Assembly: GCA_002104895.1 (NCBI GenBank)
Contig: MCFG01000265.1
Coordinates: 10,001-30,000, forward strand
Direction: 5' to 3'
From: Anaeromyces robustus
Lineage: Eukaryota; Neocallimastigomycota; Neocallimastigomycetes; Neocallimastigales; Neocallimastigaceae
DNA: 20,000 nt
Shown one piece after another: positions 1 to 16,260 of this stretch. Made by a program: the position numbers and the translations under genes. The first letter of the stretch is position 1, and each line of letters starts with the position of its first letter. A model generated the notes under the pieces. The model was not told where the DNA came from. It saw only the letters and a list, made by a program, of their open reading frames with translations, and searched no databases.

Positions 1-87
1 AATCATTATATATTATGGTGAAATGGAGAAAAAAAAATAAAAAATAAAATAGAATAAAAGTATTGTAACATTAATATTATATATACT

Positions 88-89
<2 letters not shown>

Positions 90-129
<40 letters not shown>
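90..129. repeat. Poly(T) tract, about 40 nt
   Basis: Uninterrupted run of T on the plus strand, the longest homopolymer in the window. Length in the true genome is uncertain because such runs are prone to sequencing and assembly error. Confidence 0.9.
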
Positions 130-280
130 CTAAACTATGTGTAATATAAATTAATTCCTTTTTTTTTCTATTTTTTTTTTTCCTTTTTCTCTATTATTTT
201 ACTATATATCTTTAATATATTATATATTTTATTTTATTTTATTATTCTTTTTATATATTTAATATTTAATTATTATGATT

Positions 281-348
281 ATTATTAATAAATGCTATCA
301 TTTATTTCATATAATTATTATTAATAAATGTTATCATTTATTTCATAT
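281..348. repeat. Tandem duplication, period 36 bp
   Basis: Two adjacent copies of a segment with core AATAAATG(C/T)TATCATTTA, starting at about 281 and 317. The copies differ at one C/T position, so the duplication has begun to diverge. No coding content. Confidence 0.8.
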
Positions 349-1452
349 TACTAAAACATTTATTATTATTAATAATATTAATAATAATATCATTTAATTA
401 TATTTTTATAATAAATACTAATAAATACTTCTATTTTTTTATATATATACTACTTTCCAATATCTCTTATATTTAAAAACAAAAGAATATTAATAAAAAA
501 AGTAGGAAAGAGTAATATATAAAATAATAGTAATTTTTTTTTTTTTTTTTTAATTATTTTTTTTTTCCTATTCCATTTTATATATATAATAAAAAGATCT
601 AAAATATTTTATAATGATTGATTGTTCAATTTATAATTTTATAAATTTTAAAAAAAATCATTATTTATTATATATCAAAAAAAAAAATATGTAAATTATT
701 TAAAGTAAATAAATCCATTTACTTTAACTTTTTTTCATATATATATATATATAAAAGGAAAAATAAGAAAAACAAGAATATTATGTCTTTCAAATACCTT
801 TTCCTCTTTTTTCTCTTCATTATTTATGTTTTATTATTTTGTATAATTTTTTATAGTCTTTGTATATATATATAAATTGATTTAAGATAGGTATATATAA
901 TTGTGCTTTATATTATTGTGTTTTGTTTTTGTTTTTATTTTTATTTAATTTTATTTATTTAATTTTCTGAACTTTTTTTTATTCTATTTTATTGATTTAA
1001 TTATTTTCTTTGGCTTTCGTTTTATATTTTATTTTATTTTTCTTAATTTCTTTCTTTTTCTTTTTTTCTTTTTTTTTTTTTTTTTTTTATTTTTTTTTAA
1101 TAATTAATAATTAATAATTATTAATATTTAAATAATTTTTAATTTTTTTTTATATTTTTTATAGTATTTTTTGTTATTTTAGAGTCTAAAATATTTGTAT
1201 GTATTATGATATGTTTTATATTATATAATAATATTGATAATTTGAATATTATTTTGTATTTGATATATTATATATATTATTTAATTTTCTTTTTATTTTG
1301 TTATTATATTATTTTAATTTATTTAATTTTTTTATGCTGTTATTATTATTATTATTATATTTTTATTTTTAATTATTATTATTATATTATTACTATTATA
1401 TTATTATTATATTATTATTATTATATTATTATTATTATTGCTATTTTGAAAT

Positions 1453-2880
1453 TTAAATTACATAATTTTCATGATAATAATTATTAAATTTTGGAAAATC
1501 ATACTTTTCTGATGAACAGTAAGGATCATCAGTTGCTGGTGGAGAAACATATCCATAATTATTTTTAGAATGAGATTTAAAGGATTTTGTATTTGATTGT
1601 AAAGAAGATATATTTGATGGTGCTGACTCTTGAAGTAGAGATGATAAACATTTATACTGAATAATACCTAATGGAACGTCATCATCTTCTTCATTACTAG
1701 AGTATAAACGTTTATTAACTTTAGCAGCAATAGCAGCTGAAGAAGGTCCAGATGAATAATTATTTCCTGAATAAGATTTTTTATTCATTTTTGATAAAGA
1801 TGAATCCTTTATATCGGTGGTTTTAAGTGTTAATAAATTTGATGAACGTTTTTTAACGTGCTTTTTACTTTTTTTGCTACTACGTTTACGACCACGAATA
1901 CTGTCTTCAAAATCAGAATCTGGAGCTGTTATAGGTGTTACAACTGGAGGTGTATCAAAAGTAATTAAAGGTTTTATTCTTTTAGCAGATTTTGATCTTG
2001 AAATTTGTTCTTTGTTACTATTTTGTTTTGTTGTTCTAGAATTTGTTGTAGTTTCTTGTTGGTTCATATTTATTGTAGCTATTGTAGTTGATCTTTTAAT
2101 TTCATTACCACTACCATCAAATTCAATAGGAGATATTAATGAATGAGATAAAGCTGGATCAATATTAGTTGTAGTTATTGTAAGTTGGGTATTGATTTGT
2201 TTGGTAGTTGCTTTAGGATTAATAGTAGTATTTATTTTGAAAGGATTATTATCATTTACATAAGTATCTGAAGAATCAAATGAAAGAGGTGAATTTGGTG
2301 CTGATGGATAAGGTATATTATTTGTTGAAGATGAAGTATAATTAATTGGGATAGGTTTTGATTGTGAAGTGGATGATGATGGCGATGTAACACATACGGT
2401 TTGATATGAATTTTTACGATTTGTATTATTTGAAGTTGGGTATAAATAATTGTTTTGTAAAGTTTGTGTTTGTTGATATAAATTGAAATTATTATTTCTT
2501 AAAACACTACCATTTTGATAAGAATATGATGTAGTATTTGGTTGATTGTAAGTTGTTTTACTTCTTCCTATTGCCATACTTGAAATATTAGTTTGATTAT
2601 TTGTAGAATTTAATCCGGCTAATATATTATTAGTATTATAGTTAGTTTCATTATCACTTAAGTGAGAAGTATGATAAGAGAATGAGCGATTAGCTTGAAC
2701 ATTCATCTTTGCTTGATAAAGTTCTTCTTCTGTACCAGAATATAACATTAATTCTTCAGATGGAGTAGGTGGAAGACTTTCATTGGAATGTAATGATTTC
2801 CAATTACTCTTTTTCTTTTTATTTATTTTTAACTTTAAACCTTTGGTTAATTTTGAAATAATATTTGTTTCATTAGCCAT
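1453..2880 (-). CDS. Hypothetical Ser/Asn/Thr-rich protein, 475 aa, intronless
   Basis: Function not recognised. It is a single open frame with ATG at 2880-2878 (context AAAAATGGCT) and TAA at 1455-1453. Composition, codon use and raised G+C set it apart from the flanking spacer. The N-terminus is basic (residues 8-28, several Lys). An acidic LPPTPSEE-containing stretch follows (36-55), then Asn/Ser/Thr-rich low complexity (about 70-290). A dense basic cluster at 329-345 (RGRKRSSKKSKKHVKKR) looks like a bipartite nuclear localisation signal flanked by phosphorylatable Ser. An acidic patch with DDDVPLG lies at 399-405. There is no signal peptide, membrane segment or recognisable catalytic domain. 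Largely disordered with short motifs, it could be a nuclear or signalling scaffold, but that is inference only. Being intronless is unlike the two other genes here. The 109-codon plus-strand frame at 1817-2146 is its shadow. Confidence 0.8.
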   Translation of the reverse strand: MANETNIISKLTKGLKLKINKKKKSNWKSLHSNESLPPTPSEELMLYSGTEEELYQAKMNVQANRSFSYHTSHLSDNETNYNTNNILAGLNSTNNQTNISSMAIGRSKTTYNQPNTTSYSYQNGSVLRNNNFNLYQQTQTLQNNYLYPTSNNTNRKNSYQTVCVTSPSSSTSQSKPIPINYTSSSTNNIPYPSAPNSPLSFDSSDTYVNDNNPFKINTTINPKATTKQINTQLTITTTNIDPALSHSLISPIEFDGSGNEIKRSTTIATINMNQQETTTNSRTTKQNSNKEQISRSKSAKRIKPLITFDTPPVVTPITAPDSDFEDSIRGRKRSSKKSKKHVKKRSSNLLTLKTTDIKDSSLSKMNKKSYSGNNYSSGPSSAAIAAKVNKRLYSSNEEDDDVPLGIIQYKCLSSLLQESAPSNISSLQSNTKSFKSHSKNNYGYVSPPATDDPYCSSEKYDFPKFNNYYHENYVI

Positions 2881-4394
2881 TTTTATGATGCTTAATTATT
2901 TATTATTTTAATATGTTATATAATTTTTATATATATTTTATATAAATATAGATTTAAAAGTTCTTATTTTTATTTTTTATTTTGAAAAATGAAACGTAAT
3001 TATTTAATAAATAGTAATAATATATAATGATGTTTTAAATAATAAGAAATAAATAAAATAATTATAAATGATGTTTAACAATAATTATATAAATGTTATT
3101 TTTTATTATTATATTATATATTTAAGTATGTATTTACAAAGCTTCAATATTTATTTTTTTATATTAGGTTTTTAATACCTAGTTACAATATAAAAAAATA
3201 ATATTGAAGTAATATCTAATATTATTGTAATATATAATATTCTTATTTAAATAAATAACATTTATTAAGTGAAAAATATTTGTCTAATTTTTCCTTTTGA
3301 ATCTTTATACAAGAAGATAAAAATAATAATATATATTTATTTTTTTAAAGGTGAATTTAAAAAGATATTCTATATATTTTATTTTATTAAAATATAAAGA
3401 TTAAAATTAATTCCTATTTTTTTTAAATATATAATAAAACAAATAATTTGTTAGTTATGATAATAAAGTATATTAGAATATAAAAGCAAATAAAATATTA
3501 AATATATTAATATTCTATTAATTAAATATTCATTATATTAATACATAATTCAATTATATTCAGAAAATATTTTTAAAAATAATCTTATTATAAAAATTTT
3601 TTATTATATTTAAGTATTAATATTGTTATTGATTTTATCATTATAAGCTTTATTTACATTAATATTACATTTTTTTGGAATATAAAATATTTTCGATAAT
3701 TAAAATTTATATATTATACAAGAATATAATATTCAATTTAAATGTAATAATGTAATATTTTTACATATAATATTTTAAATATATATTATATTTATAAACT
3801 GAGTATATCTTCTTTTTTTTTTTTTTTTTTTTTATGGTTTATACTATATTATTAAAGATAATAGATTATCATCTAAATTTTTATCTTAATTAATAGAATA
3901 AAACAGTTTACAATCATATACTTTTTTTGATATACATTATTGTATTATAATTCATTATTATTATATTTGATTAATTAAATTTTAAAATATTTATATTAAT
4001 ATTATCATATATATATTGTTAATCATTTTTGTCATAATATCAATTTTCTTTTACCTTTTATTTATACTTCAATTATTTCTTTTCAAGTTACAAATTTTTT
4101 AAGTAAAAATTAAAAAAAAAAAAAAATTTTTTTTTAATAGTTTTAGTGTTTTAATGTTAATTATTTTTTATTGAAAAAAAATTTTTTTTAAAAATAATAT
4201 AAAATAATAAAATATAAATAAAAAATGTAAAAAAAAAAATGAATGAATAATTAATATGTAAATAAATATTATTACAAAAACAAAAATTTAATTCTATTTT
4301 AAAAAAAAATAAAAAGTGATAATATATTATAAATATATTATAATATGAAAGATTTATTCAGTTTTTTATTTTATAACATTTAGTATTATAATTA

Positions 4395-4430
4395 TTATTT
4401 ATTTATTTACTTATTTATTTATTTATTTAC

Positions 4431-4460
<30 letters not shown>
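4395..4460. repeat. ATTT tetranucleotide microsatellite
   Basis: About 16 copies of ATTT on the plus strand, interrupted twice by ACTT in place of ATTT at a regular interval. Intergenic. Confidence 0.85.
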
Positions 4461-4462
<2 letters not shown>

Positions 4463-5133
4463 TTATAATATTCTATTATAAAAATTATTATTATATTTTT
4501 CTTTTTTAATTATTTCTAATAAAGCATTTATATTATTTATTTTAATTCTATTATATTTTAATATATAACAAAATATATTGATACATTTATTGTCATATAT
4601 TTAATTATTTCATATTTATAATCTCATTCTTTTTTAATATTATTTTTAATTATTTAATATTCTTTTCATTAATTAATAATATTATTATATATTAATTTAT
4701 AATACAATATATTTCCATATATTAAATAATACTAAAGTTCTGATATTCTGCTCAAAAAGAGAAAAAAAAATTAATTCTAATAAATAAGTTGTTTTATTTA
4801 ATTTATATTAATATATTATTTTATACATTAAGAATATAATTACCAAAAATAGGTAAGAATAATTGTAATTAAAATAGAAATATTTTTAATAATATTATGT
4901 AAATATATTGTAAATATAAGAAATACAATATTAATATTTGTATATATTAAATATTTAAAATCTTATTATATATTATATATTATATGTATTTAATAAATAT
5001 ATAATATTATACAACTTCAATATATTATAATATAATTAATGTATTACAAAAAATACATTATTTAATTACATTTATCATACTTTTATTTAAAATAATATTA
5101 AATATTTTCTTTTTTTTTTTTTTACAAACTTTA

Positions 5134-5164
5134 ATTTTAACAAAAAAAATTTTTTTGTTAAAAT
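5134..5164. repeat. Near-perfect 31-nt A/T palindrome
   Basis: The arms ATTTTAAC and GTTAAAAT flank an 8-A/7-T core, giving a near-perfect 31-nt palindrome with one central unpaired base. Such A-run/T-run palindromes recur in this spacer (compare about 4112-4190), so it may simply reflect composition. Confidence 0.6.
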
Positions 5165-6358
5165 ATAATAATTAATAACTATAAAATGGAGATTAATAAA
5201 TAAAAGAAATTTATTATTTATTTATATGTATTATTTATAATATATAAAAATAACAAAAATAATAAAGGTGTATTAAATATTAATTTAATTTAATACAAAA
5301 AATACAATCCTATATATTGTATTACAAAATGTATTAATAATAGATTTTATTAATACATTTAAAATAATAAAAAAAAAAAAAAGAACTAGTAAAATATTTA
5401 TAATAAATAATGGGTAAAAATGAATGTAGGTTAAAACAGTATTTTTTTTTTTTTTTACTTAAAAAGGGAAGCCTTTAATATGTATAAGTATATAAATTTA
5501 TAATTATATTTAAAAAATATAATTAAAACCATTAATAATTTTTTATTTAAATTAAAAAAGGAAGGTTCTATTTATTTAGCATAAACACTATTTTTAAAAT
5601 TGATAAGAATAATATTAATATATATAATATAACGTACATATTGTAAGATTTAAAGAATTGTTACAGTTATAGTTTTCAATTCATTCATATATGAATATTT
5701 ATAATAATTTTAAAATATTTATTATTCATTATAATAAATATTTTATGTAATTTTAATAATAATTTTTTTAAAATTTAAATTTAATTAATTTCTTTTTTTT
5801 AATAATTTTTTATATTTTATATTATATTGTATACAATTTTATTTTATTGGTTAAGTCCAGTGTTTAAATACAATTATGTATTACATATTCTATAGAATAA
5901 ATACCTAACAAATTTTTTAAAATTTTTTAAAAATTATTGTTAATGTAAAAATGTCAAATAAAATAATTTAAAAAATTAGATTCTAATAATATTTTATTCA
6001 ACGGTCAATTTATTTAATATATTATTCTTTAATATATCAAATATATTGATTATATATAATATAAATGATATTAAATTTTTATAATGAAAAAAAAATTTTT
6101 AATTTTTTCCATTTATGAAGATTGTACCACAATTAAAATATGTTTTATTTCCATATTTAGGATTTTTATTAATAACAAAGGCTTAAAAGACAAAACAAAT
6201 GAGAAAAAAAAAATAAAAACAAAAACAAAAAACAAAAAAAAAAAAAAAAAAGAATAAAAGAAAGAAAATAATATTAAATAAAAAAATTCTTAAATTTTAA
6301 AGAACAAACAAATTTTAAATAATTTGTAAAGAATTAAATTACATTGGTTTATTAATAA

Positions 6359-6395
6359 TTTAAATAATGTTTTTAAATTATGTAAACATTATTTA
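6359..6395. repeat. Inverted repeat, 14-bp arms
   Basis: The left arm at about 6359-6372 (TTTAAATAATGTTT) is the exact reverse complement of the right arm from 6384 (AAACATTATTTA, plus the following A residues), with an 11-nt loop. It would form an A/T-rich hairpin on either strand. No neighbouring gene end is close enough to call it a terminator. Confidence 0.55.
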
Positions 6396-7478
6396 AAAAC
6401 ATTTATGTAATAAGTATTTTATTATAAAAATAATGTACAAAAATGAAAAGATGGATGAAATAATAATTAAAAAATGTTAACAGTTTATTTAGTTATATAA
6501 AGGGTTAGATGATATTTTATTTTATAGTAAAAAGGTATGCTGTAGTATAATGGTAAAATAATAATTTTATATGAAATTTGATAATTATTATATATTATTT
6601 CGGAAACCATAAAATTGAAATAAAATAATATTTTTTACTTACCTTCATTATTTATTAAACATATTATTTCTATTTATCAAATCAAATATAATGTTCGTTT
6701 TTATTATTTTTTTTAAACTACTTTATTTAAATATTATACAAATATAATTATTTCTATATTTTAAATAATTTTATTTATGTTTATGTAGACAAAAGTAATT
6801 TTGTGTTTGTTTTTGTCCAAAATTTTGATATTGGAAAGGAAGATAAAAACATAGGGAAAAGGGAGGGGATGTATAAAAGTTTATAAATTTTTTACAATTG
6901 AGTTTGGATAAAATAATTATTTATATATTAATTATAGGATATTTAATGCAAAAATACTAATATAATAAAGATTTAAAAAGTTGAATTAATAAATATTAGA
7001 AATATTTATAATTGTCTAAAATTTATAAGACAAAATTATAAAATATTAAATATTTGATAAAGGAATAATATGATAAAGGAATAATTATATGTTTATTATA
7101 AAAATATTAATATTATATTGATATTTTAAAAAATAAAATTTATTTAAGAATATTAATAAAAATATATTATTAAAATTATTGTAATATATAAATAAAATAT
7201 TTTATAGTTAATTATAATATATATATGAATAAAATAAATTTATTTATTATAGAATTATTATTCTTATAATAAATATGAGAATATTTATTATTATAAGATA
7301 TTAATAAAAATATTGATAATATATGATTTTTTTAATATAGATATTAATAAATTTATTAAATATTGATAAAACACTTAAAAAAAAGTTTAGTATATAATTA
7401 AGTATAAAGGATATAAATTTTTAATTAAGTGAAAAATATTGAATATTTGGAGGCATATCGCACAAAATTTAATCAATA

Positions 7479-7530
7479 GGCTCTCGTGGTGTCAGACTTC
7501 TAATCTTAAGTTTGCGGGCTTTTATATCAT
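7479..7530 (+). pseudogene. tRNA-Arg(UCU)-like relic
   Basis: A short G+C-richer patch in A/T sequence reads GGCTCTCGTGG at 7479-7489, like the start of a eukaryotic tRNA-Arg(UCU). It is followed by an AGA-CTTCTAA-TCT anticodon stem-loop (7494-7506) with anticodon TCT at 7499-7501 and correct C32/U33/A37/A38 loop bases. A sequence resembling the variable loop and the start of the T arm (AAGTTTGCGGG) comes next. Most of the D arm is missing, the T loop is not TTCGA-like, and no 3' acceptor strand pairs with the 5' end. It is therefore at best a truncated tRNA pseudogene or a tRNA-derived SINE head, not a working tRNA. Confidence 0.35.
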
Positions 7531-7549
7531 ATAACAAAAAACATATCAG

Positions 7550-7750
7550 TATTTATATTATTTTAATATATATATTTTTTATTGTTACGATCGTTGTTAG
7601 TATTAATATATAAAATAAAATGAAATAAAATAAGTTAAAATAAAATAAAATAAAAGTTATAAAAATTAAAAACTAAAAAGTACTATTTTTAATATATTTT
7701 TATTGTTACGATCGTGGAAAGTATTTATATATATAATAAGATAAAATAAA
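7550..7750. repeat. Direct duplication with conserved ATTGTTACGATCGT core
   Basis: Two copies of a segment of roughly 70 bp, offset by 121 bp. Each has a T-rich lead, the identical core ATTGTTACGATCGT (at 7581 and 7702), then AGTATT plus A/T sequence and AAAATAAAAT runs. The retained core is the only G+C-containing part. The copies sit just after the tRNA-Arg-like relic, so both may be remains of one small repeat family; that link is inference. Confidence 0.6.
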
Positions 7751-7969
7751 AATAAAAATAAAAAAATAAAAAAAAAAAAAATTGTTCGGATTTATATATA
7801 TATATATTAAATATTATTTTATATTTTATTATGAGATATTTTTTAATTATGATTATATATACTATATATAAATAGTAAAGTTTTATTAATAAATAATTAT
7901 AATTTATTATATAATTAAAATAATATATAAATATAAGATAAGAAATCTTATATAAGAATTTTAAATGTA

Positions 7970-14646
<6,677 letters not shown>

Positions 14647-14915
14647 TTTGGTTTTCAAAACTTATTATTAATATAACGATAATAATTATAAATATATTTA
14701 TAAATAAACTTTAAATTTAATGTGTATGATAGGGTTAAAGCTAATGATTGCATTCTATTTATAATAAATTGATTTACAACAACGATGTCATTAAAAAAAG
14801 AAAAGAAAATTAATAAAACTATTATTAATTATAATGTTAAAGATTTTAGTTAATACTATTAAAAGGAAAAAGTTAAAGTAAAATACATTTATCCGTATAT
14901 ATTTCTTTTGGGAGA

Positions 14916-15009
14916 GTTGCATTTCGCAATGGGGCGCATGACAAAGATTTGTAGGTTGCATTTCGCAATGTTGCAATTCGCAATGTTGCATTTCGCAATG
15001 GGGCGCATA
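14916..15009. repeat. G+C-rich repeat block, left arm (TTGCATTTCGCAATG units)
   Basis: Four units of TTGCATTTCGCAATG at 14917, 14956, 14971 (one base changed) and 14986. The first and last are extended by GGGCGCAT, giving GGGGCGCAT ends at 14939 and 15008. The middle three units are directly tandem with 15-bp period. Each unit contains TTGC/GCAA complementary ends. It is the most G+C-rich non-coding segment here and is inverted relative to the block at 15823-15894. Confidence 0.85.
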
Positions 15010-15822
15010 ATTGTATAAATAATTAAATAAATAAAAATATAATATAAAGAATTATATAATATTTTTTTTTTATTTAATAATTTTTTTTTTATTTAATAAT
15101 ATTTTTTTATTTAATGTTTTAATAATATTAAATATTTTTTTTAATATTGAATATTTTTTTAGTATTTTAATAATATTTTATTTATTTTTTTTATTTAATG
15201 ATATTGAATATTTCTTCAATATTTTTTTATTTAATATTTTAATAATATTGAATATTTTTTGAATATTTTTTTTATTTAATTATAATTTTTATTTAATATT
15301 TTAATAATATTGAATATTTCTTTTAATATTTCAAATCAAAAAAATTTTATAAAAATATTTAATTTTATAATGAATTTTTATATTTTATATTTTTTTTTGT
15401 AAATAAGTAATTTATAAAAAAAAAATTATTTATTTGTTTCTTTTCTTTATTCTAAAATTTATATAATTTTTTAATTTATTATTTGTTATCGTCTTTTTAA
15501 TAAAAATACATATATAATACTGTTATATTATTTATTATCTTTTTATTTTATTTATTATTATTCATTTATCAAAAAAATAATATAAATATATTTAATTTTA
15601 AAATAAATTTTTTTTTTTTTTTTTAATTTTTTTACTTTTTTTTGAAATTAAATAATTAATAAAAAAAGAAATATTTATTTATTTATTTATTTTCTATTCA
15701 TTTATTTATATATATATTTTTTATTTATTTATTTAATTTTTTTAAATTCTATTTTATTTTATTTCATAACGTGGCTTTCATAATTTGTGTTAAAAAATTT
15801 TTCATTTTTTTATTTATTTTTT

Positions 15823-15894
15823 ATGCGCCTCATTGCAAAAATTTAATATGCGCCCCATATCATATTGCAAAATGCAACATTGCGAAATGCAACA
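15823..15894. repeat. G+C-rich repeat block, right arm (inverted copy)
   Basis: Carries ATGCGCC(T/C)CAT twice (15823 and 15848), ATTGCAAAATGCAAC and CATTGCGAAATGCAAC (ending at 15894). These are the reverse complements of the units at 14916-15009, in mirror order (GCGCC inside, GCAAC outside). It is more decayed than the left block. Confidence 0.8.
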
Positions 15895-15954
15895 CATTCA
15901 TTTCTTTTTTTTTTATTATAAATTTATCATGTGACATTTCACATGAATGTATTT

Positions 15955-16260
15955 AATTAAATTCCATGCCTCACTGTTTTGGAGTCATATATTTTACATT
16001 TGTACTTAAACCTTAACTAACTAAATAATGAGTAAAGTTTACAAGCCCCATATATGAACAGTGGTAACTACTGTTCATATATGTACCCCACATTATTAGG
16101 ACTTTAGTTCTACTCAATATTATCAACAACTTTGCCATAATGTAAAATCTATTACAGAGAAAACCACTGTGTTTGGAGTAGAAACAATAATATTCAACCA
16201 AAAACTTTATATATACTAAAGAGGCGCCTTAACAACCAGGATAAAAACTGGTCAACATAT
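15955..16260. other. Moderately G+C-richer non-coding island
   Basis: This stretch has clearly more C and G than its surroundings but no long convincing protein frame; the longest, minus 16013-16201 (62 codons), matches nothing recognised. It contains the 16049-16083 stem-loop and the short hairpin ACCAG/CTGGT near 16236-16253. A CATAATG-containing string, CTTTGCCATAATG at about 16130, recurs as CTTTACCATAATG near 16459. It could be a decayed mobile element or a non-coding RNA; the sequence does not decide. Confidence 0.35.
16049..16083. repeat. Perfect 14-bp stem-loop
   Basis: CATATATGAACAGT (16049-16062) and its exact reverse complement ACTGTTCATATATG (16070-16083) enclose GGTAACT. G-T and G-C pairs can extend the stem to 16 bp with a TAA loop. 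CCCCA sits next to the left arm and again just after the right arm. It is embedded in the only moderately G+C-rich non-repeat island of this spacer. Confidence 0.85.

Larger units (their letters stand above)
1..1452. other. A/T-rich intergenic spacer
   Basis: No supportable gene is seen. The stretch is almost pure A/T with an uninterrupted run of about 40 T (90-129), further T runs (about 537-550 and 1071-1088), and ATT microsatellite-like sequence around 1341-1440. A plus-strand open frame at 1206-1487 encodes only Ile/Tyr/Leu/Phe-rich low-complexity sequence and is not a gene. The segment lies downstream of the minus-strand gene ending at 1453, so its right edge probably includes that gene's 3' untranslated region; no specific processing signal can be picked out, because AATAAA-like strings are everywhere. 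Confidence 0.7.
2881..7969. other. Long A/T-rich intergenic spacer (about 5.1 kb)
   Basis: No gene supported. The first 100 nt or so should hold the promoter and 5' leader of the minus-strand gene starting at 2880, but no distinct element can be named in this base composition. The rest is A/T sequence with poly-T (3812-3832), an ATTT tetranucleotide tract (about 4395-4460), an A/T palindrome (5134-5164), an inverted repeat (6359-6395), a tRNA-like relic (7479-7530) and a duplicated segment (about 7550-7745). An 82-codon minus-strand frame at 7725-7973 encodes only Ile/Tyr/Phe-rich sequence and is not a gene. Confidence 0.7.

Noticed and set aside
281-350. CRISPR-like repeat
   Set aside because: A simple two-copy tandem duplication in a eukaryotic spacer, with no spacer-repeat periodicity.
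1206-1487. 93-codon plus-strand open frame, Ile/Tyr/Leu-rich
   Set aside because: Composed of ATT/TTA microsatellite-like codons in spacer DNA and overlaps the end of the minus-strand gene; no non-repetitive protein sequence.
1817-2146. 109-codon plus-strand open frame
   Set aside because: Antisense shadow of the 475-residue minus-strand gene.
6536-6610. tRNA with a box A-like TAGTATAATGG
   Set aside because: No 3' acceptor partner for the 5' end, no TTCGA-type T loop, and arms do not pair; the match is one short motif in A/T sequence.
14791-14991. Small protein reading MQHCELQHCEMQ, and the plus-strand frame at 15771-15956 with similar words
   Set aside because: The His/Cys/Gln words are translations of the TTGCATTTCGCAATG repeat units in both inverted blocks; the remainder is A/T low complexity.
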